DNA of 64,000 bases from Mytilus californianus (GCF_021869535.1 NW_026262581.1:77343955-77407954); one strand, 5' to 3'. Shown: positions 11,577-24,424, counted from the first letter of the stretch. The notes: a model not told the origin generated them from the sequence alone. Numbers and translations: made by a program.

Positions 11577-12441
11577 TTATGCCACGTTATTGTCATTATT
11601 TGATACATATGTGAGTAGTATTCTATGTTATGGTTCTGAAATATGGGGCTTCTATAAAGCTCAAGACGTAGAAAAAATACATATTGATTTTTGTAAAAGA
11701 ATTTTGAATGTTAAAACAAGTACACCGAATGTCATGGTTTATTATGAACTTGGCAGATTTCCAATGTTAGTAACCAGGAAATTGCGTATATTTAAATATT
11801 GGATTAAGGTATTGAATAATAACAATTGTATATTACTTGGTTGTTTCAATTATTTATATGATATGTGTTTGAAGAATCCGAATGACAAAAATAACTGGGT
11901 TTGTAATATACGAAAGGAATTGTTCCACCTTGGTTTAAATGAACTGTGGTATTCACAAAATTCTTTATGTAAAGATCATATTATGGTTATTAAACAGAGA
12001 CTATGCGATATTGTCAAACAAGAGTTTGATGCTACTTTAGATAGTTCATCAAAATGTTTTTTGTATAGATATATGATATCCAATTTTTCTTTGCAGTCAT
12101 ATTTATGTAAACCAATACCCGAAATTTACAAAAAGTGTATTGTTAAATTTAGATTGTCATCACATAATCTAGCTATAGAGAAGGAAAGGTATTCTAATGT
12201 AAAAAGAAACCTTAGAACCTGTACATTGTGTATTGATGATATTGAGGATGAAATGCATTTTATTTTATCATGTCCTTTATATTCAAATTTGCGTGAATGT
12301 TTGATAAAACCATATTATTGGCGTAAGCCATCTGTTTATAAACTTTTACAATTATTAAGCACTACTAATGTAAAAGACTTGTGCAACTTAGGAAAATATA
12401 TATTCAGAGCACTGAAGCTCAGAAATGACTGTTTTCAGTAA
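11577..12441 (+). pseudogene. LINE ORF2, C-terminal region with zinc-binding motif
   Basis: This continues the polymerase ORF in a shifted frame. YVSSILCYGSEIWGF is the conserved post-RT motif, and near the end a CTLC pair followed by EDEMHFILSC gives a Cys-X2-Cys...His...Cys zinc-binding pattern typical of many LINE C-termini. From the shift to the stop the frame is open for almost 290 codons, so this part has decayed little. The 3' untranslated region follows to about 12640. Confidence 0.8.
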
Positions 12442-14369
12442 GTTGATTTGTAATTCATTTGTTACATATATTTGCTTTTTGGAATTATATTTATATGTAT
12501 TTATTTTTTTTTGTGTATTTAATACTTCTGTCTGTTTTGTCATGATCGTATATTTTTGTAATCTGTATGGTTTATGGTATTGATTATACATGTACCTATA
12601 TGTTGTAAAACATTTGGTTAATAAAGAATTAATTAAACGGTTGTTTGAAAAATCTTATTGCAAATGTATTTGCTGAAACTCGCATACACGTTTCTTTTGT
12701 AATGAAAAGGGTATACATATTAGATATACTTACTGGATTGTGATGAGATGATTAAATTAAATGTGTAAATTTCCTCCTTGATAACATATATCGAGAATAA
12801 ATATTAACCTTGATACAATAGGCCAGTAATGATGACTTCCTTGGCAGCGTGGCGGGAGAGTGTTGAAGTCAACCCTATAAAGGCTTATGGAAGCTAGTAT
12901 AGTTTGATTGACCGGTTTCACAGACCAACACGGATTTTTTTCTTATATTCGTTTTAACAGGTGAATTTTGTTTCCTCGATTTGCATTGACGACTACGACC
13001 TATTGTGAATGTAACTTTCAATGAACATCAGGCCGGGTGCCACTATTGTGCAGGTTAGTTTGACTGTCCCTTTGGTATCTTTCGTCCCTCTTTTCGAATA
13101 TACTTTATGGGGTGCTTCTTGGACTTGCTTGTCTTTTGGCGTCTTTTGTGTTGTTTTTTTTTTGCCATGGCGTTTTCCGTTTCTCTCCCACTTAGGAGTT
13201 TTGAATGCTTCCATGGTATCGAGGACTGTTTATCAAGTTACTAAATGCTTCAGTAAAGCCCCCGAAGGGGGTGATAAGTAAATGACCTTTTGATGTGGTA
13301 GGTATATTTCATGGTCTTTTTTGTTCACTTCTTAATGAGAATGAATGATATTGGCTATTTGGAACATATAAATAAATCATCTAAAATTGGTACTTTTAGT
13401 GATGGGAGTTTCGATTATTCACATAATATAAAAAGTAAATTTTTACATAACATAAAACATTTTTCTCGTATACCGTCAGTCAGAAAACTGTGTCGTTGAT
13501 AAAATGATATAGCTTAATGAACCGAAAGTTATACATTAAAAAGATGTTCAGTAAACATTTGATTTATACTTTCTATTATATTGTATCTTGAAATAAATGT
13601 AAATATAAAAAAATATGCAATTTAAATTATTCTTTTTTTTTAAACTTTTTCCCCCCCTTTTTTGGATGTTCAGTAGATAACAAAAGGGATATTCAGACTA
13701 ACCAAGTACATTGTTCATACAGCAGAAGTGCAAATAAAAATTTTTCAATGATTAAAAATTAACATTTGTCTAAATGTTGGGAAAAGCTAAATGCTCAATG
13801 ATGATGTCGTGATTTTTGAGTCTCCGTGCAATTTTTGATAAGTTTTAGGAAAGAAATTGATCTTAAATATTAAAAAAATCAAAGCAGTTGCAAACTAATA
13901 CTGGAAATATTTATTTGTTAGACATATTTTAGATATCTTCACCATAAGCCGAAACCGTAGCCAAAGCTGAGACTGATGCCGAAACTGAAAGCAAGGATAG
14001 TTAAGTGAGTTGCAATTCGCATACATGTATAATTGTTAGTGTCATTAAGTTTAAATGAACCCAACCCGTATATTCATTTATGTTTTTTCTAAAGCTGACA
14101 ATATCATGCCGCTGCCAAACATCAATAATTCTCATGAATCTATTTAAATAATGAAGATTATTATTTAAACCTTTAATGAATTTTCTAATTAAGTAATATG
14201 CAATTAAATACTTAAGTATAAACTTAGCTGTGATGCAAATTGTCAAACGGGTTTTCTACTTTAACAAATAGTATTATTTTTCAAAACCCTCCACTGTTAA
14301 TCAGTATGCTTTACTTGTCATAATCGCATCTTAAAAACGTAATATTCTTGAAGTATAGGGTAAATAAAG

Positions 14370-14920
14370 GCAACAGAAGTATACCGCTGTTCGAAACTAA
14401 TAAATCGATAGAGATAAAAACAAATCCGGGTTACAAACTAAAACTGAAGGAAACGCATCAAATATAAGAGGAGGAACAACGAAACAACAAAAACACAACA
14501 TTAAAATGTAACACACACAGAAACGAACTATAATATAACAATGGCCACTTTCCTGACTTGGTACAGGACATTTTAAGAAAAAAATGGTGGGTTGAACCTG
14601 GTTTTGTGGCATGCCAAACCTCCCGTTTTTATGGCAACGTCAAAAACAACACCAAAACGACAACATCACATGACAAGACCACAATACAAATAAATGGGAG
14701 ACCATATAGGACAAAGAAACACACGAATAATAGCTAACAAAATGTACTAGGCTTAAAATTCAATACGCCAGACGTGCGTCTCGTCCACACAAGACCAACC
14801 AGTGACGCTCAGAAGAAAAAAGTAGTTCGAAAGCCAAAACAAGTACAAAGCTGAAGAGCACCGAGGACCAAAAAAGTTGCGCCTAACACGGCCAGGGTTT
14901 TCTGCCTGGGACAAGAACAT
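14370..14920 (+). repeat. dispersed repeat R2 insertion in unit 1
   Basis: This starts with AGTATACCGCTGTTCGAA and ATAAATCGATAGAGATAAAA, carries an R1-like part at about 14540-14625, and ends with a GACGTGCGTCTCGTCCACAC stretch that I recall from many bivalve sequences. The first part recurs at 51805-51955 (plus) and at about 21305-21400 (minus, inside the Tx1-like element). It is absent from the matching place in unit 2 (near 19440), which shows it is an insertion. Confidence 0.7.
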
Positions 14921-15344
14921 TCTTATTATTTAGAATAATTTATAATTTTGCAAACAGTAAATTTTATAAAATGACTATATAATAGATATACATGATAAAA
15001 CCGAAGTGGGGACTAACTACAGAATAAAAACGGATACATTACATAAAACGGATACATAACGTAAAACATAGGGTGCTTGGCTAGATTCATGGTGTTAACA
15101 AGCAAATAAGTGACAATAACGAGGAAATGGTAATGTTTCCTCTGGAGATATGGCCTGCATCAATCTGTGGTAGTCATCGCATCATTGTTGTGACCTAGGA
15201 AGCCAGATTTCAGACATTTGTTTTTCTTTTTTAAAAGTATCTATCATAACCTAGATAAATGCAATGTATGTGGTGATGTCAACTATAAAACAAAACCTGT
15301 TGTTTTGTATGTTCTTTCAGGATGCAATCAATAGATCTAACTGA

Positions 15345-15785
15345 TTCCTTGTCCCGCATTGGCTATACCTTTTTGTCCTTTTTGGTTTATAGCTCTTCAT
15401 CTTTTTAATAAGCTTTGGATTTTCAAATATTTTGGCCTCGAGCATCACTGAGGAGGCATTGATTGTCGAAATCCACATCTGGTGCGGAAAAATTGGTACC
15501 GTTTATGTTATTACAACCACTGGGTCGATGCCTCTGCTGGTGGACTGATAGTCCCCGAGGTCTGCAGCCCAGTAGCCATTACTTCAGTACTGGCATGAAA
15601 ATACGGATTTTGTGTTATTAAAATTTGTTATTTTGGAAATTAATTAAAATTAAGGAATGTATCTCCCTCATGCAAAGCTCTGATTCCTTGTCCGACTTTG
15701 GTTATACTTTTTTATTCTTTTTGGTTTATTACTCTCCACCTTTTTTTTATATTTTTTTTTCAAATTAACATACTTTATAGAAAAT
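15345..15785 (+). repeat. tandem repeat R3, about 330-bp unit, 1.4 copies
   Basis: The unit runs from a TTCCTTGTCCGGCTTTGGC-like start through ATTGATTGTCGAAATGCGCA and CACTGGGTCGATGCC to GTACTTCGGTACTGGCATGA, then AAGGAATGTATCTCCCTCATG before the next unit begins at about 15680. The second copy is cut short at about 15785. Other copies are at 19720-19990 (one) and 25410-25900 (two). Frames opening on the minus strand of these copies overlap in different phases in successive units, which argues against coding. Confidence 0.7.
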
Positions 15786-16030
15786 TTTCACATTTGTTAG
15801 TTAGATACAGAAAGTAACCGTTACCTTATCTCGGCCTCGTTTAACATTAGATTGTATATTTAGATAGAAACTAGTTAGTAATTATTAGTATTCGAAATAG
15901 TATAATATATAATACTATATTATTATGTATCAATTATTTCCATATTGTCCAGTAAAGAGAGAACTATATTTCAGAGAGAAAGAAAAGACAGAAGAGAAAA
16001 TAATAAATAAATAAAAAACAAAAGCAAAAT

Positions 16031-16160
16031 ATCTTGTAAGCAATATATATTACAGTTTTTGATTTAAGATAATCAAAAACATCTCTTCGCTTCTCTTTTG
16101 AATTAAGGCCTTGAAAATTGTATGAGAAAATTTTTATATTATCATTACTCATTTTCAAGT
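16031..16160 (-). pseudogene. Tx1/L1-like ORF2, N-terminal endonuclease fragment
   Basis: The minus-strand frame starts with a short leader and then IKIFSYNFQGLNSKEKR, the opening of an APE-type endonuclease as found in Tx1/L1 elements (the N..GL motif). It is cut after about 40 residues (VFDYLKSK) by unrelated low-complexity sequence. The rest of the domain is missing in this unit. Sequence from 16160 to 16650 would then be the spacer upstream of ORF2, and it has no coding potential. Confidence 0.7.
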
Positions 16161-16650
16161 GATATTTCTATTTTATAACTTGAGATGTCTGATCTCACCT
16201 TCGACGTCTGTGTGGAATTCTAATTGTAACCAGAATACACCAAAGATGCTGTATAATATAAAGTACTGTGCAAAAAACATGAAAAAGAGAAAAAGACATA
16301 CATCTTGTAAAATGTAAAAATAGAAAGAAGAAGAAAAAGATGAGATCATAAAGTCAACAAAAAAAATAAATAATTAAAAACAAATTATGTATATAAAACA
16401 TATCCACTGCTGTTATATTTTTTTTCAAGTACAGAAATGTTGTGCTCTATGGGTGATTTCTTTATCAGAAACTAAAGGCGATTATCTCCTTTACATCATC
16501 AATCAACAGAAGTGTATGATTCTTGAGAGTTAGTCGAGAGACAATGATTGAAATTACAATTAATTTAGTCATTGATTAATGTGTGACATTTGATTAATGT
16601 TATATATTTTTTTTAATGTTATCTTATAATTACTCATCCAATATACCAAA

Positions 16651-17769
16651 ATAGTTAGGTTTATTCAAAAGGGAAGAGATAATAAAAAAAACTATTTGTT
16701 TTTATCAAGATCAGCTGTACATGCATAACATGTATGTACACAGATTTCACTCTTTTGCCCAGCAGTATGTTTTTAGAAAAAAAGTAGGATACTTTATGCA
16801 TTCATATTTCATAGTTTGTTTGGTTATTTCTTAACTTATAGTTCTTCTACTTAATACAAATAATCATGTAAGTATTTATGCTATATTGCAATGTAAGATT
16901 GAGCATTCATGAGGAAATTATTTCTCCACAAAGCAGTATATAATTTAATCTTGACCTGATTATCAATAGTATAGATTAACAAAACTAGCAAAGTATTGGC
17001 TCTTGTAATGCACATGTTAAACATGAGTATAGAAAATAAAAGCACTAACAGTTGAAGTGAAAGCTTAACAGCAGCAAAAAGAAGCATTTAATTATGTTAG
17101 AGCAATGAATAGCGTTTCAAACATACTGTTAAAACTTAAAATTCTAACAGTATATTTTAGTATGCAGATGGAGAAAACATGGTTGGTACATACAGGGTTT
17201 CAAGTAATATGTAATCTTTATTTTGATAAAACGATGCATATGGTGATGTAAAACATACCAGGTAATGAAAGGTATTCTATATAATAGTTTGTGATTAAAA
17301 GTTTGAAATATCAACAATTTAGTACAAAGAAAATGACCATTTGAGAGCCCAACACTACATGTTTAACACCATATGTTCTTTTGACTTATGAGGTGTTGTT
17401 GGGTTATTGTCTCACTAATACAAATCTCACAGGTCTTTTTGATGCTATGAAAGCACTTTATTGGTATGCTTAAATATGAAGGGTGGAATTAAATTGTTTA
17501 CTGGTAAATAATTTTTACATAATTTCTTAATGTTTCCTTTTTTCATTTACAGATTAAAAAAAGTCTGTTTTTATAAACGAAACCTTACATAAAACATTTA
17601 TTTTTTATAATATAAGGTTCTTCCTGTATGCACCAATGAATGTTGATAAATAAACATATTTTTTTGCCAAAACTAAAGAAAAACTAAAGATAAAATAATA
17701 CAACTATGAACTAACATGCAGCCTATGTATATACTTTATGATTGCCACTACAACAAAAGCATAAAGGAA
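16651..17769. repeat. block C of the segmental duplication, copy 1
   Basis: Noncoding AT-rich block shared with 23347-24424. It starts at TAGTTAGGTTTATTCAAAA and ends with CATGCAGCCTATGTATATA followed by ATTGCCACTACAACAAA. It contains no motif I recognise and no terminal inverted repeats I could find. The two copies have the same left junction although the neighbouring Tx1-like pieces differ. Confidence 0.75.
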
Positions 17770-20701
17770 GTGATGAAGTCAAACCTATAGAGGCTTATGG
17801 ATGTTAGTATGGTTTGATTGACCGGTTTCACAGACCAACACGTATCTTTTCTAATTTTCGTTTAAATAGAGGAATTGTGTTTTCTCGATTTGCATTAACG
17901 ACAACGACCAATTGTGAATGTAACTGTCTATGAACATCAGGACGGGTGCCACTATTGTGCAGGTTTTCGAATATACTTTATGGGCTGTTTCTTGGACTTG
18001 CTTGTCTTTTGGCGTCTTTTGTGTGTTTTTTTTTTTGCCATGGGGTTTTCCGTTTCTCTTCCACTTAAAGAGTTTTGAATGCTCCCTTGGTATCGAGGAC
18101 TGTTTATCAAGTTACTTAATGCTTCAGTAAGTTTTGTGGTTTTGTAGACTTTTTTCTTTCAGTCTTTTTTCAATGTTGATGTTTGTTTTTCTTACAATTA
18201 TATGTTTGTTTGCTCCCTTGGTATCCCATTCCTATATTGGGATACAAAAATCAATTGTCACTTATTTGGAATAACAAATGTACAGCCACAATGTACATGT
18301 GACTGAATAAGAATGCATTGATACCTCCAGATATATACATCTGCTACCCGCGAAGGGGGTGATAAGTAAATGACCTTTTGATGTGGTAGGTATATTTCAT
18401 GGTCTTTTTTGTTTACTTTTTAATGATAATGAGTGATGTTGGCTATTTGGAACATATAAAAACATCATCTAAAACTGGTACGTTTTAGTGATGGAAATTT
18501 TGATTATTCATATAATATAAAAAGTCAACTTTTACATAACATAAAACATTTTTCTCGTATACCGTCAGTCATAAAACTGTGTCGTTGATAAAATGATATA
18601 GCTAAATGAACCGAAATTTAGACATTAAAAAGATGTTCAGTAAACATTTGATTTATACTTTCTATTATATTGTATCTTGAAATAAATGTAAATATAAAAA
18701 AAGTATGCAATTTAAATTATTCTTTTTTTAAAAACTTTTCCCCCCTTTTTTGGATGTTCAGTAGATAACAAAAGGGATATTCAGACTAACCAAGTACATT
18801 GTTCATACAGCAAAAGTACAAATACATTTTTTTTCAATGTTTAAAAATTAACATTTGTCTAAATGTTAAGAAAAGCTAAATGCTAAATGATGATGTCGTG
18901 ATTTTTGAATCTCCGTGCAGTTTTGGATAAGTTTTAGAAAAGAAATTGTTAAAAAAATCAAAGCAGTTACAAACTAATACTGGAAATATTTATCTGTTAG
19001 ACATATTTTAGATATCTTCACCATAAGCCGAAACCGTAGCCAAAACTGAGACTGATGCCGAAACTGAAAGCAAGGATAGTTGAGTGAGTGGAAATTCGCA
19101 TACATGTATAATTGTTAGTGTCATTAAGTTTAAATGAACCCAACCCGTATATTCATTTATGTTTTTTTCTAAAGCTGCCAATATCATGCCGCTGCCAAAC
19201 ATCAATAATTCTCATGAAACTATTTAAATAATGAAGATTATTATTTAAACCTTTAATGAATTTTCTAATTAAGTAATATGCAATTAAATATTTAAGTATA
19301 AAATTAGCTGTGATGCAAATTGTCAAACGGGTTTTCTACATTATTTTATAGTATTCTTTTTCAAAACCCTCCGTTGTTAATCAGTATGCTTTAATTGTGA
19401 TAATCGCATCTTAAAAACGCAATCTTCTTGAAGTATAGGGTATAACTTAGGGATGCTTGGCTAGATTTATGGTTTTAACAAGCAAGTGAGTGACTATAAC
19501 GAGGAAATAGTAATGTTTCCTCTGGAGATATGGCCTGCATCAATCTGTGGTAGTCATCGTATCATTGTTGTGATCTAGGAAGCCAGATTTCAGACATTTG
19601 TTTTTTCGTTTTTAAAAGTATCTATCATAACCTAGATAAATGCAATGTATGTGGTGATGTCAACTATAAAACAAAACCTGTTGTTTTGTATGTTCTTTCA
19701 GGATGCAATAAATAGATCTAACTGATTCCTTGTCCGGCTTTGGCTATACTTTTTTGTCCTTTTTGGTTTATAGCTCTTCATCTTTTTAATAAGCTTTGGA
19801 TTTTCAAATATTTTGTCCTCGAGCATCACTGAGGAGACATTGATTGTCGAAATGCGCATCTGGTGCAGATAAATTGGTACCGTTTATGTTATTACTACCA
19901 CTGGGTCGATGCCTCTGCTGGTGGACTGATAGTCCCCGAGGGCTGCAGCCCAGTAGCCAGTACTTCGGTACTGGCATGAAAATACGGATTTTTCACATTT
20001 GTTAGTTAGATACAGAAAGTAACCGGTACCTTATCTCGGCCTCGTTAAACATTAGATTGTATATTCAGATAGAAACTAGTTAGTAATAATTAGTATTCTA
20101 AATAGTAAAATATATAATACTACATTATTATGTATCCATTGTTTCCATATTGTCCAGTGAAGATAGAACTATATTTCAGAGAGAAAGAAAAGACAGAAGA
20201 GAAAATAATAAATAAATGAAAAACAAAAGCAAAATGAAAACAAAAAACTAATCAAAAACAAAAACAGAAAAAACAAATTCAATGAAATTTGGATTTTTGC
20301 CAGCAGTATATTGGTCAAATCTAGCGTGTGTCTTAAGATACAAAATTAAATAAATTTGGCAAGGTTGGTTTTCCATTGTAAAAAAATCATACAAGCACAA
20401 ACAGATATTAAAAAAACATACACGTGGTTATAGGCACAAAACAAAAACAAAAGAAACAAAACAATAGACAACATATAACAATATAATATATAAAACATTT
20501 ATGGTGGTGTGGAGTAAGCTGCAACAATATACACAGTTACATTACATAGGGTAATGCTAGGTTGTTTAAGTGTAAATCATTCTAGTAATGGAAGCCAGGG
20601 GTCCCAGCAGAGGTTGGCAATGTGAAGAGACTTTATTTTAAAAAATATATTCTTTTCTAGTATTAGATTTCATTTGAGATAATTTTTGAGCCCTGCAAAA
20701 T

Positions 20702-20968
20702 TTACTTGATTTTCACATAGTTTTGTTCTATAAATAAAGAATTATTATAATAGTATTGTAGTCTTATCCACAGATCTGCTATTTTATGGAATGTCCAAAA
20801 TATGTCTCCAATATCTTCAGTAGCTTCATTGCAGAAAGTACATTTATCGCTTTGTTTTATTTTAATCTTGAATAAAAATTTATTTGTGCCCAAGATTCTG
20901 TGTATTATTCTATACTGGAACCAATGAAGTTTTGAGCTTTTCGTGGAGTAAAAAGACATATTATGCAC
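20702..20968 (-). pseudogene. Tx1-like ORF2, C-terminal zinc-binding domain
   Basis: An open frame of 88 codons with KLHWFQYRIIHRILGTNKFL followed by CTFCNEATEDI and IFW, the hallmark of the C-terminal domain of Tx1-like L1 polymerases. The usual His and Cys that complete the zinc site are replaced (DIFWTF where H.FW.C is common), a further sign of decay. Confidence 0.75.
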
Positions 20969-21492
20969 GGTTTCCCAATCAAAATTTTCGTTCAGTGTTA
21001 AGGACCATTTGTCTTCACAGCTAGGTTTAGTACTTTTTTTTCTAATAAAACATTAAACATATCTTTCGAGCCTTTGTTTGATAAAAAAATATTCTTATAT
21101 CATTTGGAAAAATTGGTCCTTGTGTTTTATAAAGATTATATATGGATATATCGTTCTTGAGAGTTTTTTTTATATGATTTTATTGATGAAATTACCCGAT
21201 TATAAGTATGAAAGTTTGACTTAATTTTATAAATGTTTTGGAATTGTTGAAAAGTCATTAGTTTTCCCTCATCATCTGATAGATCATTTATCAAAAAGAT
21301 CCCTTTATCTTAACCCGGATTTGTTTTTATCTCTTTCTATTTATGAGTTTCGAACATCAGTATACTACTGTTGCCTTTATTTATCTGCCCAGTCTTTATA
21401 GTTGTTCCTATTTTGATATTTTCATTATTCCAAAGCAAATCTGATACAAACTCGTCTTCATTTTTAGGTATAAATTTATTTTGTAAATCTGT

Positions 21493-22460
21493 CTAAGCTT
21501 TAAAGACCTCTTCCCAAAAAGGGTTTTTACATCTTTTTGTTGGGCCTAAATAAACTAGGTTTTCAATACTAATTTTTTCAGTACTTTCTAAAAGCTTATT
21601 TAGTTTTGGGTTGTTTTTTAACAACCGTCTTATCCATGTTAGTTTCAATCCTTTGATATATTTGTCAATATCTATCATTTTCAGCCCTCCTAATTTACGT
21701 TCAGAACATAGTATTTCTCTTTCTATCTTGTCAGGTTTGTTTTCCCAAATAAATGAACAAAGTTTGTCAGTTAGTTGTTTTAAAGTATTTTTGCATGGTG
21801 CTTGTAATGTTAAGAACAGACGGTTTAATTTTGAAATAAATAGTGTCTTGATGATTGCTATTTTTCCAACTGGTGTTAATCTCTGTTTAGACCAAATTTT
21901 TATTATATTTTCAATTTCCTTAACCATTGGGCCATAGTTCAACAATTCAATTTCATGCAATTTGACAGAAAAGTTTATTCCTAGTAATGTAAACCTACTG
22001 AAACCCCATTCCAAACCCTATTTTACACACATGTTGTCTTGACTATATTTCTTTTTGCCTATCCACACCACATTTGTTTTGTCCAAGTTCATATGGAGAC
22101 CAGACATTTCAGCATATTTTTGTAGTAAGCAAAGAGATGCATCTAGAGATTTGGGAGTACCGTCAAGTATTATTGATGTGTCAACTGCGTATTGGGAGAT
22201 TACATATTCTGTATCATCAATTTTAATTCCATTAATTTCTTTGTTCTTTCTGATTAGAATTCCTAGAATTTCAGCACATAAAAGAAAAATGTAAGGTGAA
22301 AGGATCCCCTTGTCTACAGCCTCTTTGGATTTAAAAGAAATCTGACAGAAACCAATTTTGAGATACTAATGAAATTATATTTGTGTAAAAGGTCCTTATC
22401 CAATGTTTTATTGACGGTCCAAAGTTGAAAAAGTCTAATACTTCATTTATGAATTTCCAT
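21493..22460 (-). pseudogene. Tx1-like ORF2, RT palm C-terminal part and thumb
   Basis: Reading the minus strand, the stretch from 22300 to 22030 gives IFLLCAEILG, then QYAVDTSIILDG (catalytic YADD changed to YAVD), then GLHMNLDKTNVVWIGKK. A stop follows near 22015, and the frame at 22014-21493 gives FTLLGINFSV, LTPVGKIAIIKTL and LGGLKMIDIDKYIKGLKLTW, all standard post-RT motifs of Tx1/L1 elements. The loss of a catalytic Asp means the RT could not work even without the frameshifts. Confidence 0.8.
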
Positions 22461-23346
22461 GATACGGAATCAAATGCTTTTTTCAAAATTTATGAGAAGG
22501 AGAAGACCTGGCAAATCGTTTACCTCTGTATAGAATAAAATATCATATATAAGACGAGTGTTTTCTCCAATATATCTTTTAGGTATGAAACCTGTCTGAT
22601 CATTGTTAATAATAATGGGTAGAACAGATTTTATACGCTCTGCTATGCAGCCTGATGCTAGTTTATATGGTGTATTCAATAAACTTATTGGTCGCCAATT
22701 TTTCATGAACTGTCTAGGTTTATCGCATTTTGGTAAACAAGTAATAATACCCTGTTTTTGAGTTACTGACAATTCCCCCTTTTATAACCACAAATTATAG
22801 ATCTGAAAACAAATTTTCCTACATTTGTTCAAAAGAACTTAAAAAATTCATTTGTAAAGCCATCTTACCTAGGACTTTTCTCATTTTTCATTCTACACAA
22901 AGCTGTTGTCAATTCATTATAAGTTATCCCCCCTTTAAACATTCTTTTAAAGTTTCATTTTATTTTTGCAATATCAGAATCAGGAATTTCGCTGTTAAGA
23001 TTTACATTATTCAAGCTCTCTGTTTTAGTATACAATTTTTTATAGTAATATTTAATCTTAATTACAAATTGTGTCCCCTTTTTCGTTAACTAGTTTGGGA
23101 ATAGTTTTATTTATAAAATGTTTAGTTTTAAAATTAAAAAAAAAAACTAGATGGCTTTTCCCCTTTTTCAATCCATTGCGTTTTTGATCTGATATAGTAC
23201 CCCCTCATTTTTTCTTGCCTTATTATTCTAAGATCAGATTTATGGTGTTCAATTTCTATTAATATTTCCTCTGTATCAAGACTTTGACTTTGTACTAAAT
23301 TATAGTCTCCAGTTATAATAACTGACTGGTTGTTTAAAATTTCTAT
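22461..23346 (-). pseudogene. Tx1-like ORF2, endonuclease end, linker and RT N-terminal part
   Basis: From 23346 downwards the minus strand reads VIITGDYNLVQSQSLD (endonuclease GD.N motif). This is joined after a deletion to RSKTQWIEKGEKPSSFF, the linker motif. Then ELTTALCRMKNEKSP leads into the RT, and NWRPISLLNTPYKLAS and QTGFIPKRYIGEN are RT blocks 1-2 (frame 22772-22470). LLLINFEKSI at the end is motif A with Asp replaced by Asn (normally IDFEKAFD). Confidence 0.8.
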
Positions 23347-24424
23347 ATAGTTAGGTTTATTCAAAAAGGTAGAGATAATAAAAAAAACTAATTTTTTTTG
23401 TCAAGATAAGCTGTACATGCATGACATGTATGTACACAGATTTCACTCTCTTGCCCAGCAGGTTTCATAGTTTGTTTGGTTATTTCTCAATTTATAGGTC
23501 TTCTACGTAATACAAATAATCATGTAAGCATTTATGCTATATTGCAATGTAAGATTGAGCATTCATGAGGAAATTATTTCTCCACAAAGCAGTATATAAT
23601 TTAATCTTGACCTGATTATCAATAGTATAGATTAACAAAACTAGCAAAGTATTGGCTCTTGTAATGCACATGTTAAACATGAGTATAGAAAAAAAAGCAC
23701 TAACAGTTGAAGGGAAAGCTTAAAAGCAGCAAAAAGAAGCATTTAATTATGTTAGAGCAATGAATAGCGTTTCAAACATACTGTTAAAACTTAAAATTCT
23801 AACAGTATATCTTAGTATGTAGATGGAGAAACATGATTGGTACATGCAGGGTTTCAAGTAATATGTAATCTTTATTTTGATAAAAAGATGCAGATGGTGA
23901 TGTAAAACATAAAAGGTAATGAATTTTATTCTATATTATAGTTTGTGATTTAAAGTTTGAAATATCAACAATTTAGTACTAAGAAAATGACCCTTTGAGA
24001 GCCCAGCACCACATATTTAACACCATATATTCCTTTGATTTATGGGGTGTTGTTGGGTTATTGTCCCACTAATACAAATGTCACAGGTCTTCTTTATGCT
24101 ATGAAAGCACTTTATTAGTATGTTAAAATATTAAGGGTGGAGTTAATTTGTTTACTGGTAGATAATTTTAAGATAATTTTTAAATTTTTCCTTTTTACAT
24201 TTACAGATTTTAAAAAATCTGCTTTTATAAACGACACCTTACATAAAACATTTTCATATTATAACATAAGTTTCTTCCTGTCTGTACCAATGAATGTTGA
24301 TAAATATACATATTTTTTTTGGCCTAAACTAAAGAAAAACTAAAGATAAAATAATAAAACTATGAACTAACATGCAGCCTATGTATATAATATATGATTG
24401 CCACTACAACAAACGCATAAAGGA
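23347..24424. repeat. block C of the segmental duplication, copy 2
   Basis: Second copy of 16651-17769. It sits inside the Tx1-like element between the endonuclease C-terminal half and ORF1. It lacks a stretch near 23460 that is present in copy 1 at about 16768-16805. No coding potential. Confidence 0.75.

Larger units (their letters stand above)
8290..12640 (+). mobile_element. two-ORF non-LTR retrotransposon (LINE), near full length, inactive
   Basis: ORF1, an APE-type endonuclease, a reverse transcriptase and a C-terminal CCHC-type zinc-binding region follow one another in the order and spacing of an autonomous LINE. The 3' region ends around AATAAAGAATTAATTAA at about 12620-12635. Decay is moderate: frame changes near 9345, 10360 and 11565, and stop codons inside conserved motifs at 9496, 9721 and 11124. 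The clade is uncertain. The ORF1 type together with the C-terminal EDEMHF..SCPLY motif suggests an I/Nimb-like or L1-related lineage; I could not settle which. Confidence 0.85.
12860..17769 (+). repeat. tandem segmental duplication, unit 1
   Basis: This is the first of two head-to-tail units. Block A (12860-16030) matches 17770-20235 and block C (16651-17769) matches 23347-24424, by eye at high identity over long stretches (for example 13260-14350 against 18350-19440). Differences: unit 1 has a 700-base repeat insertion (14355-15064) and an extra half-repeat (15600-15785). Between A and C it holds only about 620 bases with the start of a Tx1-like ORF2, where unit 2 holds about 3.1 kb of Tx1-like element. 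Open frames at 13021-13281 and 17930-18130 are equivalent positions in the two copies, differ by indels, and are not genes. Confidence 0.85.
17770..24424 (+). repeat. tandem segmental duplication, unit 2
   Basis: Second unit: block A' (17770-20235), Tx1-like element (20236-23346, minus strand), block C' (23347-24424). Relative to unit 1 it lacks about 35 bases near 17965, carries a 220-base extra stretch at about 18130-18347, and lacks the R2 insertion. Since R2 is present in only one unit, that insertion postdates the duplication or was lost from unit 2. Confidence 0.85.

Noticed and set aside
13021-13281. 86-codon frame with a counterpart at 17930-18130
   Set aside because: The two duplicate copies differ by indels that break the frame and the sequence is part of a repeat-rich block; no domain or codon-level conservation.
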